A stretch of 64,000 nt of DNA from CALFVT01 sp039989855 (GCA_039989855.1 JBDXGZ010000008.1:124001-188000); one strand, 5' to 3'; shown: positions 43,392-51,686, numbered from the stretch's first letter. Numbers and translations are program-made. The notes: generated by a model from the sequence alone, not told the origin.

Positions 43392-45017
43392 CTACTCTGC
43401 CGCTGAAGCTGTAATGATGGTTCCCGTCTCAGGTGCGTCAAAAGATTTTGTTGCGCCATTTTGGAAATCAATCGTGACGGAGGTTACAGCCTCTGCATCG
43501 CCCAAGCCAAAGATAAGGTCACGCCCTTGGTCAGAGCCAAGGCCTTGTGACGTTAGGAGCTGCTTAGTCTGCGTGAGGCCGTTAGACGCCACAACCGTAA
43601 CACGTGCACCTAATGAGCTAGCTTTATTAGGCAAGCGAACTTTGATCCACTTTCTATCTCCGCCCTTGTTCATATAGGCGAGGGATTCTCCGTCGAGGTT
43701 CGCCCATACAAGGTCAGGCCAGCCGTCACCATTAAAGTCAGAGACGATAGGCGAGATACCAAATAAGCTATTTTCAGCGCCTGAGACTTTTTCAACAGGT
43801 TGGAATTTGTCACCATAATTTTGTAGGATTTTACCCGGGTAATGTTGAAGCAGATCATTGGCAGGGAAGCGCGCATAATTTTGCGCCGCCAACAGATCTT
43901 CGCGTCCGTCAAGGTTCATATCGGCCATGACAGTTCCCCACCCAAAACCATATCTCGCGGCGTTCATCTCAACGGATGTGTCCGAGAACTTCAGGTCGCC
44001 GTCATTATGAAACAACATATAAGCGGGATTAAACGGATCGTCTTTCTTTAGGTCACCGCGCAAAATAAGCGGTGGTAATGTGTAGCCAACATTAGAGAAG
44101 TAAAGATCAACGAGACCGTCATTATCATAATCACCAACAGCCACACCCATCGGGTAAGAATAGACAGATGGGTTTTCAATCGGTGTAAACGTCATATCGC
44201 CATTATTGGAATACATCTCAACACGACCCGTATCTTGGGCAATGACAAGGTCACTATCAAGATCATTATCAAGATCGGCAAAAACGCCCAAGAATGTATT
44301 ATGCTGACGCCACACGCCGGCCTCTTTGGAAATGTCGCGCCAATTACCTTCGCCCTCATTGAGGAAAAGATAGCTAAAGCCGCCATAATTATCAGAGAAA
44401 ATTGTTTCGCCTTCGACGAGTTCGATTTTGATATATCCTGCGACATACATGTCCGCGAGACCATCTTTATTTATATCACCAAAACCGATTGAAAGCGGAA
44501 CCGTATTATCCGCCAAGTTTAACGGTAGTTTGACGCTACCAAATTCACTGTTAACATTCTCATGAAACCAGACACCGCTTTCGCGTGCGGTGAATAAATC
44601 CACGTCACCGTCATTATCAATATCCATAGAGGCCGCCCCGTGGGTTGCGTCTACAGCGTCTTTAGCAAAAGTCAGAGGTAGCTTTTTAAAGGCACCATTA
44701 TTAAAAGCAAAAACAGAATCGGCTTGCGCATCACCGCCGCCAAGGAACAATTCGTCACGACCATCACCGTCTATATCAAATGCCGCACTGGCTAAAAAAG
44801 GTAGAGAATTGACGAGGTCAGCTTCATGCGTAAATGGGAGCTCGGCTGCTTCAAATGCAAGATCGGTTTCGCCTTGCGGTGTTTTCTCAGCCTGCCAAAA
44901 TCTTAGCGCGCCAAAAGCACCAAGGAGTGCAAAGATGAGAAAGCCGACTATAATTACTATTCCGCACCATATCATAGCGAGGATACATTTATGTAGTGTT
45001 GTCTTTTTTTCAGCCAT
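43392..45017 (-). CDS. Membrane-anchored FG-GAP/VCBS repeat protein with ASPIC/UnbV domain
   Basis: A 541-residue protein with one N-terminal membrane helix (MIWCGIVIIVGFLIFALLGA) and a periplasmic beta-propeller of about seven FG-GAP repeats, each with a calcium-loop signature such as DIDGDGRDELFL, DIDNDGDVDLF, DYDNDGLVDLYF and DFNGDGWPDLVW. It ends with an ASPIC/UnbV domain (GARVTVVASNGLTQTKQLL, GLGDAEAVTSVTIDFQNG). This matches the CRTAC1-like family. The start ATG 45017 is chosen because AAGGA is six bases upstream; ATG 45023 lies against it. It leads the operon of small membrane proteins downstream. Confidence 0.85.
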   Translation of the reverse strand: MAEKKTTLHKCILAMIWCGIVIIVGFLIFALLGAFGALRFWQAEKTPQGETDLAFEAAELPFTHEADLVNSLPFLASAAFDIDGDGRDELFLGGGDAQADSVFAFNNGAFKKLPLTFAKDAVDATHGAASMDIDNDGDVDLFTARESGVWFHENVNSEFGSVKLPLNLADNTVPLSIGFGDINKDGLADMYVAGYIKIELVEGETIFSDNYGGFSYLFLNEGEGNWRDISKEAGVWRQHNTFLGVFADLDNDLDSDLVIAQDTGRVEMYSNNGDMTFTPIENPSVYSYPMGVAVGDYDNDGLVDLYFSNVGYTLPPLILRGDLKKDDPFNPAYMLFHNDGDLKFSDTSVEMNAARYGFGWGTVMADMNLDGREDLLAAQNYARFPANDLLQHYPGKILQNYGDKFQPVEKVSGAENSLFGISPIVSDFNGDGWPDLVWANLDGESLAYMNKGGDRKWIKVRLPNKASSLGARVTVVASNGLTQTKQLLTSQGLGSDQGRDLIFGLGDAEAVTSVTIDFQNGATKSFDAPETGTIITASAAE

Positions 45018-45168
45018 TTTCATTCCTTGAAACTAATAATTGCTCTGTAATTTATAATTATTCGGTCTTTTCAACCAAAACAAACGTATATTCAGAGCAT
45101 GAAGCCCTCATAACATAACAAACGGGCTTAAATCTATTGTTCAGCTTAGTTCGCATTGTTTAATGTTG

Positions 45169-45198
45169 TAGGGAAACCAAACAATATCAGTTTCCCTA
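45169..45198. terminator. Inverted repeat downstream of doxX, possible terminator
   Basis: TAGGGAAAC (45169-45177) pairs perfectly with GTTTCCCTA (45190-45198), loop 12 bases. It lies 18 bases beyond the stop of the DoxX gene on the minus strand, in the 198-base gap before the FG-GAP gene. No T-run follows directly on the minus strand, so a regulatory hairpin is also possible. Confidence 0.4.
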
Positions 45199-45215
45199 TG
45201 TGTATTTAGTTTTGA

Positions 45216-45620
45216 CTAAGCGTCTTTTGCGCCAGAAAATAGGCTGTAATTTTGCTTGCGCAACATCACGAACAATACCGCAGTCAAAACCAACATAACG
45301 ACAGCCGTGATGAATAGGCCGTGTCCAATGCCCGGAACATTAATGCCAAGCAATGGTGAAAGGTGGAACCCAATTGCGCCAACTAACACACCAAGACCAG
45401 CCAAGGCTCCGAGTAAACGGGTGCGCGGAATAAGGACAAGTATGGCTGTTCCAATTTCAGCAACGCCCGTTAACATTCTTATGACAGGTTCAAATAATGA
45501 AATACCTGACCGGTCAGCGATAATTGAAAATATAGGGTTTGAGGCTCCGAATTTTTGAACTCCAAAGAAGATAAAGCCTGCGGCAACGACAAGCGATAGT
45601 ATAAATGCAACTTTTTTCAT
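45216..45620 (-). CDS. DoxX-family membrane protein
   Basis: A 134-residue inner-membrane protein with four helices in the DoxX-like arrangement. The first contains FILSLVVAAGFIFFGVQKFG, and then come VIRMLTGVAEIGTAILVLIPRTR and LGALAGLGVLVGAIGFHLSPL. DoxX relatives include a thiosulfate:quinone oxidoreductase subunit in archaea and partners of superoxide detoxification in mycobacteria; which role applies here is unknown. It stands alone on the minus strand, upstream of the FG-GAP operon and divergent from the TrkA-C-like gene. Confidence 0.82.
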   Translation of the reverse strand: MKKVAFILSLVVAAGFIFFGVQKFGASNPIFSIIADRSGISLFEPVIRMLTGVAEIGTAILVLIPRTRLLGALAGLGVLVGAIGFHLSPLLGINVPGIGHGLFITAVVMLVLTAVLFVMLRKQNYSLFSGAKDA

Positions 45621-45800
45621 TTTAATGTCTTTCTATTAGTTGAGATAAGACTATGTGCTAATACCGCCTTAATCAAGGTCTTTTGGCAAAACGCTTTTTA
45701 TGTGATTTTAGAAAGATTTTGGGTGTTTGTCGACGCTCTTATAATGGGTTAGTAATATTGTTTACGCAGAGCATTTTGCGTCGAAATAAGGAATCTTAAA

Positions 45801-46469
45801 ATGACCGCAGCGCTTTCACTTCTCATAATTTTGGGGATTTCCTTTTTTCTTATACGATTGGCATCAGTGGCGCTAAAGCTCACGGGTATGGCTGAATCAA
45901 ATGCCAGGTTTCAGGCTATATCGGCCCTGACGGGAACGGGGTTTACGACCACAGAAGCGGAAATGATTGCTAACTTTCCTATCCGAAGAAAGATTGTTAC
46001 ATGGCTCATGATCCTTGGGAATTTAGGTATTGTTTCCGTCTTGTCGACCTTGATGATTTCTTTCGTCCGTACGGATGCAAATGTGGGAGCTGTTTTGGTG
46101 CAACTCGCGTGGATGATTGGCGTCATAGTGGTTTTCTTTGGCATCATGCTCACGCCGATTGTTGATCGTTTCTTTTGTGGCGTGATTGGTTTTTTGCTCA
46201 AGAAGTTGACCTTTCTAGGGGGGCGACATTATCAAAAACTCTTGCAGCTCGGTAATGAGTTCAGCGTTAGCGAGCATCAATTCTTAGCTAAAGAAAGCCT
46301 AACGCCTGAAAAAATTCAAGGCCAGCTTGAGGACTTTACTATTCTCGCTGTTCGGCGTAGTTCGGGTGTTACAGAGCAGTTTGTTTTGGGTATGGCTCCT
46401 ATAAAGCCGGATGATAGCCTTATCCTTTTTGGGCCTGACAGAGGGCATGATAGCTTAAAAGCCTTATAA
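45801..46469 (+). CDS. Small membrane protein with TrkH-like filter motif and TrkA-C-like tail
   Basis: A 222-residue protein. The N-terminal half has membrane helices (LSLLIILGISFFLIRLASVAL; IVTWLMILGNLGIVSVLSTLM; VQLAWMIGVIVVFFGIMLTP) around the loop ISALTGTGFTTTEAEMI, which resembles the K+-filter loop of TrkH/KtrB (TGLTTxG-like). The C-terminal half is a short TrkA-C-like domain (KIQGQLEDFTILAVRRSSG, ends PDDSLILFGP). Proteins of this shape are annotated as TrkA-C-containing membrane proteins; an ion-transport or regulatory role is inferred. AAGGAA lies upstream of the start. It converges on the anti-sigma gene. Confidence 0.72.
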   Translation: MTAALSLLIILGISFFLIRLASVALKLTGMAESNARFQAISALTGTGFTTTEAEMIANFPIRRKIVTWLMILGNLGIVSVLSTLMISFVRTDANVGAVLVQLAWMIGVIVVFFGIMLTPIVDRFFCGVIGFLLKKLTFLGGRHYQKLLQLGNEFSVSEHQFLAKESLTPEKIQGQLEDFTILAVRRSSGVTEQFVLGMAPIKPDDSLILFGPDRGHDSLKAL

Positions 46470-46505
46470 TTTGTTGGAGCAAGCTGTGCTAGGCTATCTC
46501 GCGCC

Positions 46506-46841
46506 CTATTGCTGCTGTTTCACGTCAAGAATAGCCTTAACAAGCTCTTGCGGGGCTGTCTCATCGACTATCAGGTCACTATAAGGTGTGATTTGCTCGG
46601 TCGCCTTGTGGGTTGCGCTATAGGTTTTTAGAAAATTACGACAAATAGGGCAGGCACGTTTATGACGATTAAAGGCAGATAGCTGAGGCTTTGAAAGGTC
46701 CCCTTCTAGGTAATCGTAGATAGACTGATCAAACTCACGACATGTTATCATCCAAGGGGATAGGCGAAAATACAATGCTCTGATTAACATGATTGGGCGG
46801 AGTAAAATGTCCAATCTTAGGATTTTGAAAGCGTTTCTCAC
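46506..46841 (-). CDS. Zinc-finger anti-sigma factor (ZAS type)
   Basis: A 111-residue protein with an anti-sigma zinc-finger motif, FNRHKRACPICRNFL (HxxxCxxC), in the usual context of a CREFDQSIYDYLEGDL start. The zinc site often senses redox or metal stress and releases the sigma factor. A basic N-terminal stretch of about 30 residues precedes it. There is no obvious membrane helix, so it may be cytosolic. The start GTG 46841 overlaps the sigma factor stop (GTGA) and has GGGAGG upstream; ATG 46751 lacks a ribosome site. Coupling to the ECF sigma gene is the classic arrangement. Confidence 0.85.
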   Translation of the reverse strand: MRNAFKILRLDILLRPIMLIRALYFRLSPWMITCREFDQSIYDYLEGDLSKPQLSAFNRHKRACPICRNFLKTYSATHKATEQITPYSDLIVDETAPQELVKAILDVKQQQ

Positions 46842-47479
46842 GAGGACCTCCCTCGGTTCTGATAGGGAAAAAAATATGTACCTAGCTTCATCTTTAACTG
46901 CGTGCGAGCCCGATGGACCCTGACTTTTGCGTTACTTTCAGAAATGTCCAAAAGGACTGCGATGTCTTTAATTGAAGCCCCTTCGAAATCTTTCATTAAC
47001 AAGGGAATCCTATAGATGTCTTCTAGATTTTCAATGCATTGACTGAGTTTTTGTAATCCCTCTTCTTTCAAAATATGCTGCTCGGGAGTCAGTGTTTCAG
47101 CCCACATGGGTTCATTCAGCATGCCTGCAAAATTATACGAAACAACGTCGTCAACATTGCCGTAAAAATCGGGCATGCGCTTGTTTTTGCGCAGAATGTC
47201 TAAGGCCTTGTGAGCAATAATTTTGTTTATCCAACTATTCAAAGCGGTAATATCTCGGAGTGTATCTAGTTTTTTGAAAGCGGTTAGAATTCCGTCTTGC
47301 ACTGCATCTTCTGCTTGGCTGACTGACTTTAAATAACCATAGGCCTTTCTAATGTAGGTCCCATAATTTGCATTTACGACAGCCATAAATTGATCATGAG
47401 ACACAGCGTTAGACATTTCGCAAAGAGAGTGCGTGTCGTCCGTATTAGTCTCGGGGCAAATGTTTTGAAATTTACTCAT
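46838..47479 (-). CDS. ECF-type RNA polymerase sigma factor
   Basis: A 213-residue group-4 sigma factor. Region 2 is seen as YGYLKSVSQAEDAVQDGILTAF and WINKIIAHKALDILRKN, and region 4 as MKDFEGASIKDIAVLLDIS then SNAKVRVHRARTQLK, the -35-binding helix-turn-helix. The extra N-terminal residues up to about 30 are of unknown role. Its ZAS anti-sigma gene follows with overlap. It is divergent from the Rieske operon, and the 283-base gap between them carries a GTAAC-N16-CGTC promoter facing that operon. Direct control of the operon is inferred from position. Confidence 0.93.
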   Translation of the reverse strand: MSKFQNICPETNTDDTHSLCEMSNAVSHDQFMAVVNANYGTYIRKAYGYLKSVSQAEDAVQDGILTAFKKLDTLRDITALNSWINKIIAHKALDILRKNKRMPDFYGNVDDVVSYNFAGMLNEPMWAETLTPEQHILKEEGLQKLSQCIENLEDIYRIPLLMKDFEGASIKDIAVLLDISESNAKVRVHRARTQLKMKLGTYFFPYQNRGRSS

Positions 47480-47484
47480 TGCTT

Positions 47485-47698
47485 GGTAAAGCTATCCAAT
47501 AATAATTAAAATACAAGTGTCCATGGTTTTTATAAAATTCAAGTTTAGTTCAGACAAAAAACAACAATATTTTTGTAACCTTTTATGCTGTGAATCGTCC
47601 TAGATTATATGACTAAATTAGTGTGGAAGTTGGCAATATAACTGCGGTTGAGCCAGGTAAAGCTAAGAAGAATTCATTAAGGTACTATTGGCTTTACC
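47485..47698. promoter_or_regulatory. Three GGTAAAGC sites between the ECF sigma gene and the Rieske operon
   Basis: GGTAAAGCTA occurs at 47485-47494 and again at 47656-47665, both on the plus strand. The complement GCTTTACC occurs at 47691-47698. The last two form a 9-base dyad (AGGTAAAGC / GCTTTACCT) with a 27-base spacer. The first copy lies five bases upstream of the sigma start codon. Three copies of an 8-mer in 215 bases of a divergent control region suggest an operator, but no regulator is known. Confidence 0.45.
47574..47599 (+). promoter_or_regulatory. ECF-type promoter for the Rieske operon
   Basis: TGTAACC at 47574-47580 and CGTC at 47596-47599 give the form GTAAC-N16-CGTC, a pattern widely seen for ECF sigma factors. 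It points towards the Rieske operon, with a start expected near 47606 and a leader of roughly 155 bases. The leader would include the GGTAAAGC dyad at 47655-47699. A self-directed copy for the sigma gene was looked for on the other strand and not found. Confidence 0.6.
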
Positions 47699-47762
47699 TC
47701 CATTAGTATTCATTGTATCCGATTTTAAAATAAACCAATACAACTATCGCGAGTAAGGGCCT

Positions 47763-49739
47763 ATGACAGTTAATTTGATATGGCATAAAGTAGCCGAAAT
47801 AGATGAACTTCCTGAAGGGCGCGTTATGTCTGCCAAGGCGGGAAATCGTGCCATAGCGCTCTCTCATTTTGACGGTCAATATGCGGCCATGGACAATAAA
47901 TGCCCCCATCAGGGCGGACCTTTGGGTGAAGGCTCTATCGAAAAGGGCGTGGACGGGAAGTGTTGGATACGTTGCCCATGGCATGGATGGGACTTTGACC
48001 CACTTACAGGTAAGCCCCCCGGCGGTCATGAAGATACTGGGCAAGATACCTATGAAGTCGACGTTCGAGCCGACGGTATTTACATTGGACTCGAAGAAGA
48101 AGCGCCGCATGAGCGCACAGTGACGGACGTCATGGCTGAAACAATGGTCAATTGGGGCGTCACAAGCGTCTTTGGCATGGTTGGGCATTCTAACCTTGGT
48201 CTTGCCGACGCAGTTCGTCGCCAAACGGTAAAGGGCGAAATGGCCTATTACGGGATTCGCCATGAAGGGGCAGCCTCATTTGCCTGTTCAGGCTACGCCA
48301 AACTGACGGGTAAGCCTGCTGCTTGTCTTGCGATTGCAGGGCCGGGCGCGACAAACCTCGTCACGGGGCTTTGGGATGCCAAAGTTGACCGCGCGCCAGT
48401 TTTAGCTCTGACGGGCCAAGTCCAAGTCCAAGTCTTTGGCCCCGGCGCTTTCCAAGATATTGACCTGAAAGCCGCTTTTGCGCCTGTTACGAAATTTAGC
48501 CAAAATGTCTTGGCGTCTTCTAATCATGCAGAGCTCACAAACCTTGCCTGTAAGTCTGCGCTAGATACGCGCGATGTCGCCCATTTGATCTTCCCCGATA
48601 ATGTGCAGACTATGCCTGCTGCCGAAGATGCGAAGGCGGGTTCGCCTGAGGGTCGTCTTGCGGATATGCGTATTATGCCGTCTCAAGCCTCGCTTGATAA
48701 AGCTATTGCCGCCCTAAAAGGCGCTAAACGCCCGATGATTATTGTGGGCTACGGCGCGAATGAGCCTATGAGCGAAATTATTGCCTTCGCCGAACACATT
48801 GGCGCGCCGATTGCGACGACATTTAAGGCAAAGGGTCAGATCCCTGATAATCACCCGCTCGCCGCAGGCGTATTGGGCCGCTCTGGGACGCCTATCGCAA
48901 GTTGGTTTATGAATGAATGTGATTTGATTGTCGCATTGGGCGCATCCTTCTCTAATCATACGGGCATTGAAAAATCTAAACCGATTATTCAAGTCGATTT
49001 TGACCCCGCACAGCTTGGCCGTTTCCATTCTATTGACGTGCCTGTCTTGGGCGAAATCGGTGTGACGGTAGAGGCCTTTGGTAAGGCGCTGACAAAACAC
49101 GCAATGATTGACCAGCGTGAAGAACTGGCGGGCCGCTGGGAAATTTGGCGTGCGGAAAAAGAAAGCCGCCGCAAAGATGTTAGCGATAAGGGCTTAAATT
49201 CGGCCACTATATTTGAAGCGCTTTCCCAGCTTGTTCCTGATGACGCTGTGATTGCGGCGGATGTTGGAAATAACACTTATTCCTTTGGCCGCTATTTTGA
49301 ATGCGCAGGCCAAAGCGTTTTAATGTCGGGCTATCTCGGCTCTATCGGCTTTTCTTTCCCTGCTGCTATGGGTGCGTGGGCAGCTACGCAAGACCAAGAA
49401 GCTTATAAGGGCCGTAAAGTCGTCTCCATCAGTGGCGATGGTGGGTTCGGGCAATATGCGATGGAGTTCACGACAGCCGTGAAATACGGCATGAATATCA
49501 CGCATATTTTGCTCAATAATGGCCAACTTGGGAAAATATCTAAAGAGCAACGCGGCGGTGATTGGCCTGTCTGGCAGACTTCGCTGCAAAATCTGAACTT
49601 TGCAGGATTTGCACGGGCGTGCGGAGGTCACGGCAAACGGGTGACGAGGGCCGAAGACCTACACGCGGCTCTCGAAGAGGCATTGGCCCATAACGGCCCG
49701 TCCTTAGTCGAAATTATTTCTGATCCAGATCAAATATAA
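47763..49739 (+). CDS. Rieske [2Fe-2S] + thiamine-diphosphate enzyme fusion
   Basis: A 658-residue two-part protein. Residues 1-110 form a Rieske domain with CPH (Cys47, His49) and CPWH (Cys71, His74). From about residue 118 follows a complete thiamine-diphosphate enzyme of the acetolactate synthase / pyruvate oxidase group. It has a PYR domain with the catalytic Glu in IRHEGAASFACSGYA (about Glu168), a middle domain (MIIVGYGAN, CDLIVALGASFSNHTG) and a PP domain with ThDP-Mg site SGDGGFGQYAME through HILLNNGQ. The enzyme part looks active. The reaction is likely decarboxylation or carboligation of a 2-oxo acid, with electrons handled by the Rieske centre; the substrate is unknown. It is first in the operon. 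Confidence 0.88.
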   Translation: MTVNLIWHKVAEIDELPEGRVMSAKAGNRAIALSHFDGQYAAMDNKCPHQGGPLGEGSIEKGVDGKCWIRCPWHGWDFDPLTGKPPGGHEDTGQDTYEVDVRADGIYIGLEEEAPHERTVTDVMAETMVNWGVTSVFGMVGHSNLGLADAVRRQTVKGEMAYYGIRHEGAASFACSGYAKLTGKPAACLAIAGPGATNLVTGLWDAKVDRAPVLALTGQVQVQVFGPGAFQDIDLKAAFAPVTKFSQNVLASSNHAELTNLACKSALDTRDVAHLIFPDNVQTMPAAEDAKAGSPEGRLADMRIMPSQASLDKAIAALKGAKRPMIIVGYGANEPMSEIIAFAEHIGAPIATTFKAKGQIPDNHPLAAGVLGRSGTPIASWFMNECDLIVALGASFSNHTGIEKSKPIIQVDFDPAQLGRFHSIDVPVLGEIGVTVEAFGKALTKHAMIDQREELAGRWEIWRAEKESRRKDVSDKGLNSATIFEALSQLVPDDAVIAADVGNNTYSFGRYFECAGQSVLMSGYLGSIGFSFPAAMGAWAATQDQEAYKGRKVVSISGDGGFGQYAMEFTTAVKYGMNITHILLNNGQLGKISKEQRGGDWPVWQTSLQNLNFAGFARACGGHGKRVTRAEDLHAALEEALAHNGPSLVEIISDPDQI

Positions 49740-49755
49740 ATCAGATCAAATATAA
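49726..49755. repeat. 14-base direct repeat at the 3' end of the Rieske-ThDP gene
   Basis: CAGATCAAATATAA occurs at 49726-49739 and at 49742-49755, with a period of 16. The first copy spans the stop codon and the second fills the gap before the next gene. Probably a small slippage duplication. Confidence 0.5.
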
Positions 49756-49774
49756 GAACTAGAAAAGATATATC

Positions 49775-51391
49775 ATGAAACCTGTTCGCGTTGCCATTTG
49801 GGACGACCTAGAAGACCGTAAGCCCGCAGGGGCTTTGGTTGCTAACGTCGATCTCGTCATTGTCCGTTATGAAGACAAAGTCTCCGTGCTTTATGGGCGC
49901 TGCCTGCATAGAGGCGCGCTGCTCGAGGATGGTCATGTGGACGGGGATAACCTGATTTGCGGCGTGCATAATTGGGACTTCCGTATTGATACGGGCGTGA
50001 GCGAATATGATAATAGTGAAGCGCTAAATAAGTTCACCTCTTGGATTGAAGACGGAGAGGTCTTTGTTGATGAAGAAGAAGTCTCCGCGTGGCATGTGGG
50101 TAATCCACAGCCCTATAACCGCGACCAATATCTCGGGCAATATGCAGACCCTTCACATGGACAGTCACCAGAGCCTTATACGGGGCTTATCCAGTCTTAC
50201 GCGCGCGACGGTCTGTCTAAAACAGGGCATCACGGGGTCAGCGACGCGATGGGTGTCCCGCTTGGTGAGCTCCCGCTTTGGCAAGATATTCAGTTCATCA
50301 CGGCACAGCTTCATAAGATGCCATTGCTTGATGATGATGCTGTCGGCACGAAAACAATCATTGGCCCTCGGGCGAAAAAGCCGCTTGAGCTGGACATTCC
50401 TCTCTTTGTTTCCGATATGAGCTTTGGCGCATTATCGGCCTCTGCCAAAGTCGCCCTTGCGATTGGCGCGGAAAATTCAGGCACAGGCATTTGCTCAGGC
50501 GAGGGCGGTATGCTCCCCGAAGAGCAGGAGGCCAATAGCCGCTATTTCTATGAGCTCGCCTCGGCACGGTTCGGGTTTTCGATGGATAAATTATCCAAAG
50601 TTCAAGCCTTCCATTTCAAAGGCGGCCAAGGCGCAAAGACGGGGACGGGTGGGCATTTACCTGGCTCTAAAGTCAAAGGCAAGATCGCTGAAGTGCGAGG
50701 GCTTCCCGAAGGCGAAGCGGCTATCTCTCCCTCGCGTTTCCCTGATTGGACAGAGCTATTGCAAATCAAAGCTTTTGCCGATGAGGTGCGTGAATTTACG
50801 GGCGGTATTCCGATTGGCTATAAATTATCTGCACAACATATTGAGAAAGATATTGACGCCGCCCTTGAAGTGGGTGTCGATTACATCATCCTTGACGGGC
50901 GCGGCGGCGGCACAGGCGCAGCGCCGATTATCTTCCGCGATAATATTTCCGTCCCGACCATTCCTGCCTTGGCCCGCGCGCGTAAACATTTAGACGCCAC
51001 GGACAATTCTGATGTGTCCTTAGTAATAACGGGCGGGCTGAGAACGCCTGCTGATTTTGCCAAAGCTCTCGCGCTCGGCGCAGATGCTATCGCGGTATCA
51101 AACGCGGCCCTTCAAGCGATTGGCTGTCTGGGCATGAGAGCGTGCCATACGAATAATTGCCCTGTGGGTATTGCGACGCAGAAAGAACATCTTGTCGCGC
51201 GCTTGATTGCAGAGAAATCCGCCGAGCAATTAACCCGCTTCTTTGATACTTCGGTCGCATTGATGAAAATACTCGCTCGGGCGTGTGGGCATGATGATTT
51301 TACGAAATTTAATTCAGATGACTTAGTTACGTGGAAACGTGATATGGCAGATCTATCGGGCGTAAATTACGGCGGAGTTGGATTTAAATAA
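49775..51391 (+). CDS. Rieske + glutamate-synthase-type FMN domain fusion
   Basis: A 538-residue protein. The N-terminal Rieske-like domain carries CLHRGALL (Cys43, His45) and ICGVHNWDF (Cys62, His65). The rest is the FMN-binding barrel of the glutamate synthase large subunit: SDMSFGALSASAKVALA, SGEGGMLPEEQ, QGAKTGTGGHLPG, ILDGRGGGTGAAP, and a [3Fe-4S] motif CLGMRACHTNNCPVG (Cys451, 457, 462). There is no glutaminase domain and no NADPH subunit nearby, so classical glutamate synthesis is unlikely; related stand-alone domains act in other amino-transfer reactions. The start lies 35 bases after the previous gene. The operon context suggests it works with the ThDP enzyme. Confidence 0.88.
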   Translation: MKPVRVAIWDDLEDRKPAGALVANVDLVIVRYEDKVSVLYGRCLHRGALLEDGHVDGDNLICGVHNWDFRIDTGVSEYDNSEALNKFTSWIEDGEVFVDEEEVSAWHVGNPQPYNRDQYLGQYADPSHGQSPEPYTGLIQSYARDGLSKTGHHGVSDAMGVPLGELPLWQDIQFITAQLHKMPLLDDDAVGTKTIIGPRAKKPLELDIPLFVSDMSFGALSASAKVALAIGAENSGTGICSGEGGMLPEEQEANSRYFYELASARFGFSMDKLSKVQAFHFKGGQGAKTGTGGHLPGSKVKGKIAEVRGLPEGEAAISPSRFPDWTELLQIKAFADEVREFTGGIPIGYKLSAQHIEKDIDAALEVGVDYIILDGRGGGTGAAPIIFRDNISVPTIPALARARKHLDATDNSDVSLVITGGLRTPADFAKALALGADAIAVSNAALQAIGCLGMRACHTNNCPVGIATQKEHLVARLIAEKSAEQLTRFFDTSVALMKILARACGHDDFTKFNSDDLVTWKRDMADLSGVNYGGVGFK

Positions 51392-51582
51392 TGCTCAATA
51401 TAGCACAATATATATCGTATGGATTAGGTGTTTATGCCCTTATCGGCCTGCTGTTTGGCTTGTATTTCGTAACATGGGGTATTCGCAATGACCCCATTGC
51501 GGGCAAGGGGGTCATCCTTAGGGTGATGCTTCTACCCGCCGCTATATTGATCTGGCCTCTTTTACTGAGGAAAAAAACATGA
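51391..51582 (+). CDS. Small two-helix membrane protein of the Rieske operon
   Basis: A 63-residue protein with two hydrophobic segments, YGLGVYALIGLLFGLYFVTWG and VILRVMLLPAAILIWPLLL, separated by the loop IRNDPIAGKG. No named family is recognised. Its ATG shares one base with the stop of the glutamate-synthase-like gene, and its stop overlaps the ATG of the next, 35-residue gene. Such tight coupling makes a true subunit or assembly role likely; that is inference. Confidence 0.75.
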   Translation: MLNIAQYISYGLGVYALIGLLFGLYFVTWGIRNDPIAGKGVILRVMLLPAAILIWPLLLRKKT

Positions 51583-51686
51583 AGCGCGCTCATCGTAAAG
51601 TCCATGCTGTTGTGTGGACTATAATGCCCATTGTTTTAATTATAACTCTGTTACTATCCTTTTCGACTTCAGGAGTTGGGTCATGA
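51579..51686 (+). CDS. 35-residue single-helix membrane protein
   Basis: A very short gene with a basic start (MKRAHRKVHA) and one membrane helix (VVWTIMPIVLIITLLLSFS). The ATG overlaps the preceding stop (ATGA at 51579-51582), and its stop overlaps the ATG of the next gene (ATGA at 51683-51686). This double overlap is the evidence that it is translated. The basic N-terminus suggests that end faces the cytosol. It may be a small subunit of the membrane cytochrome that follows. I recall similar 35-40-residue proteins with an MRRAHR-type start in other alphaproteobacteria, but cannot verify this. Confidence 0.7.
   Translation: MKRAHRKVHAVVWTIMPIVLIITLLLSFSTSGVGS

Noticed and set aside
47763..49739. 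Acetolactate synthase large subunit (ilvB)
   Set aside because: There is no regulatory subunit gene nearby and a Rieske domain is fused to the N-terminus, so branched-chain amino acid synthesis is unlikely.
49775..51391. Classical glutamate synthase large subunit (gltB)
   Set aside because: There is no glutaminase domain and no small subunit, and the N-terminus is a Rieske domain instead.
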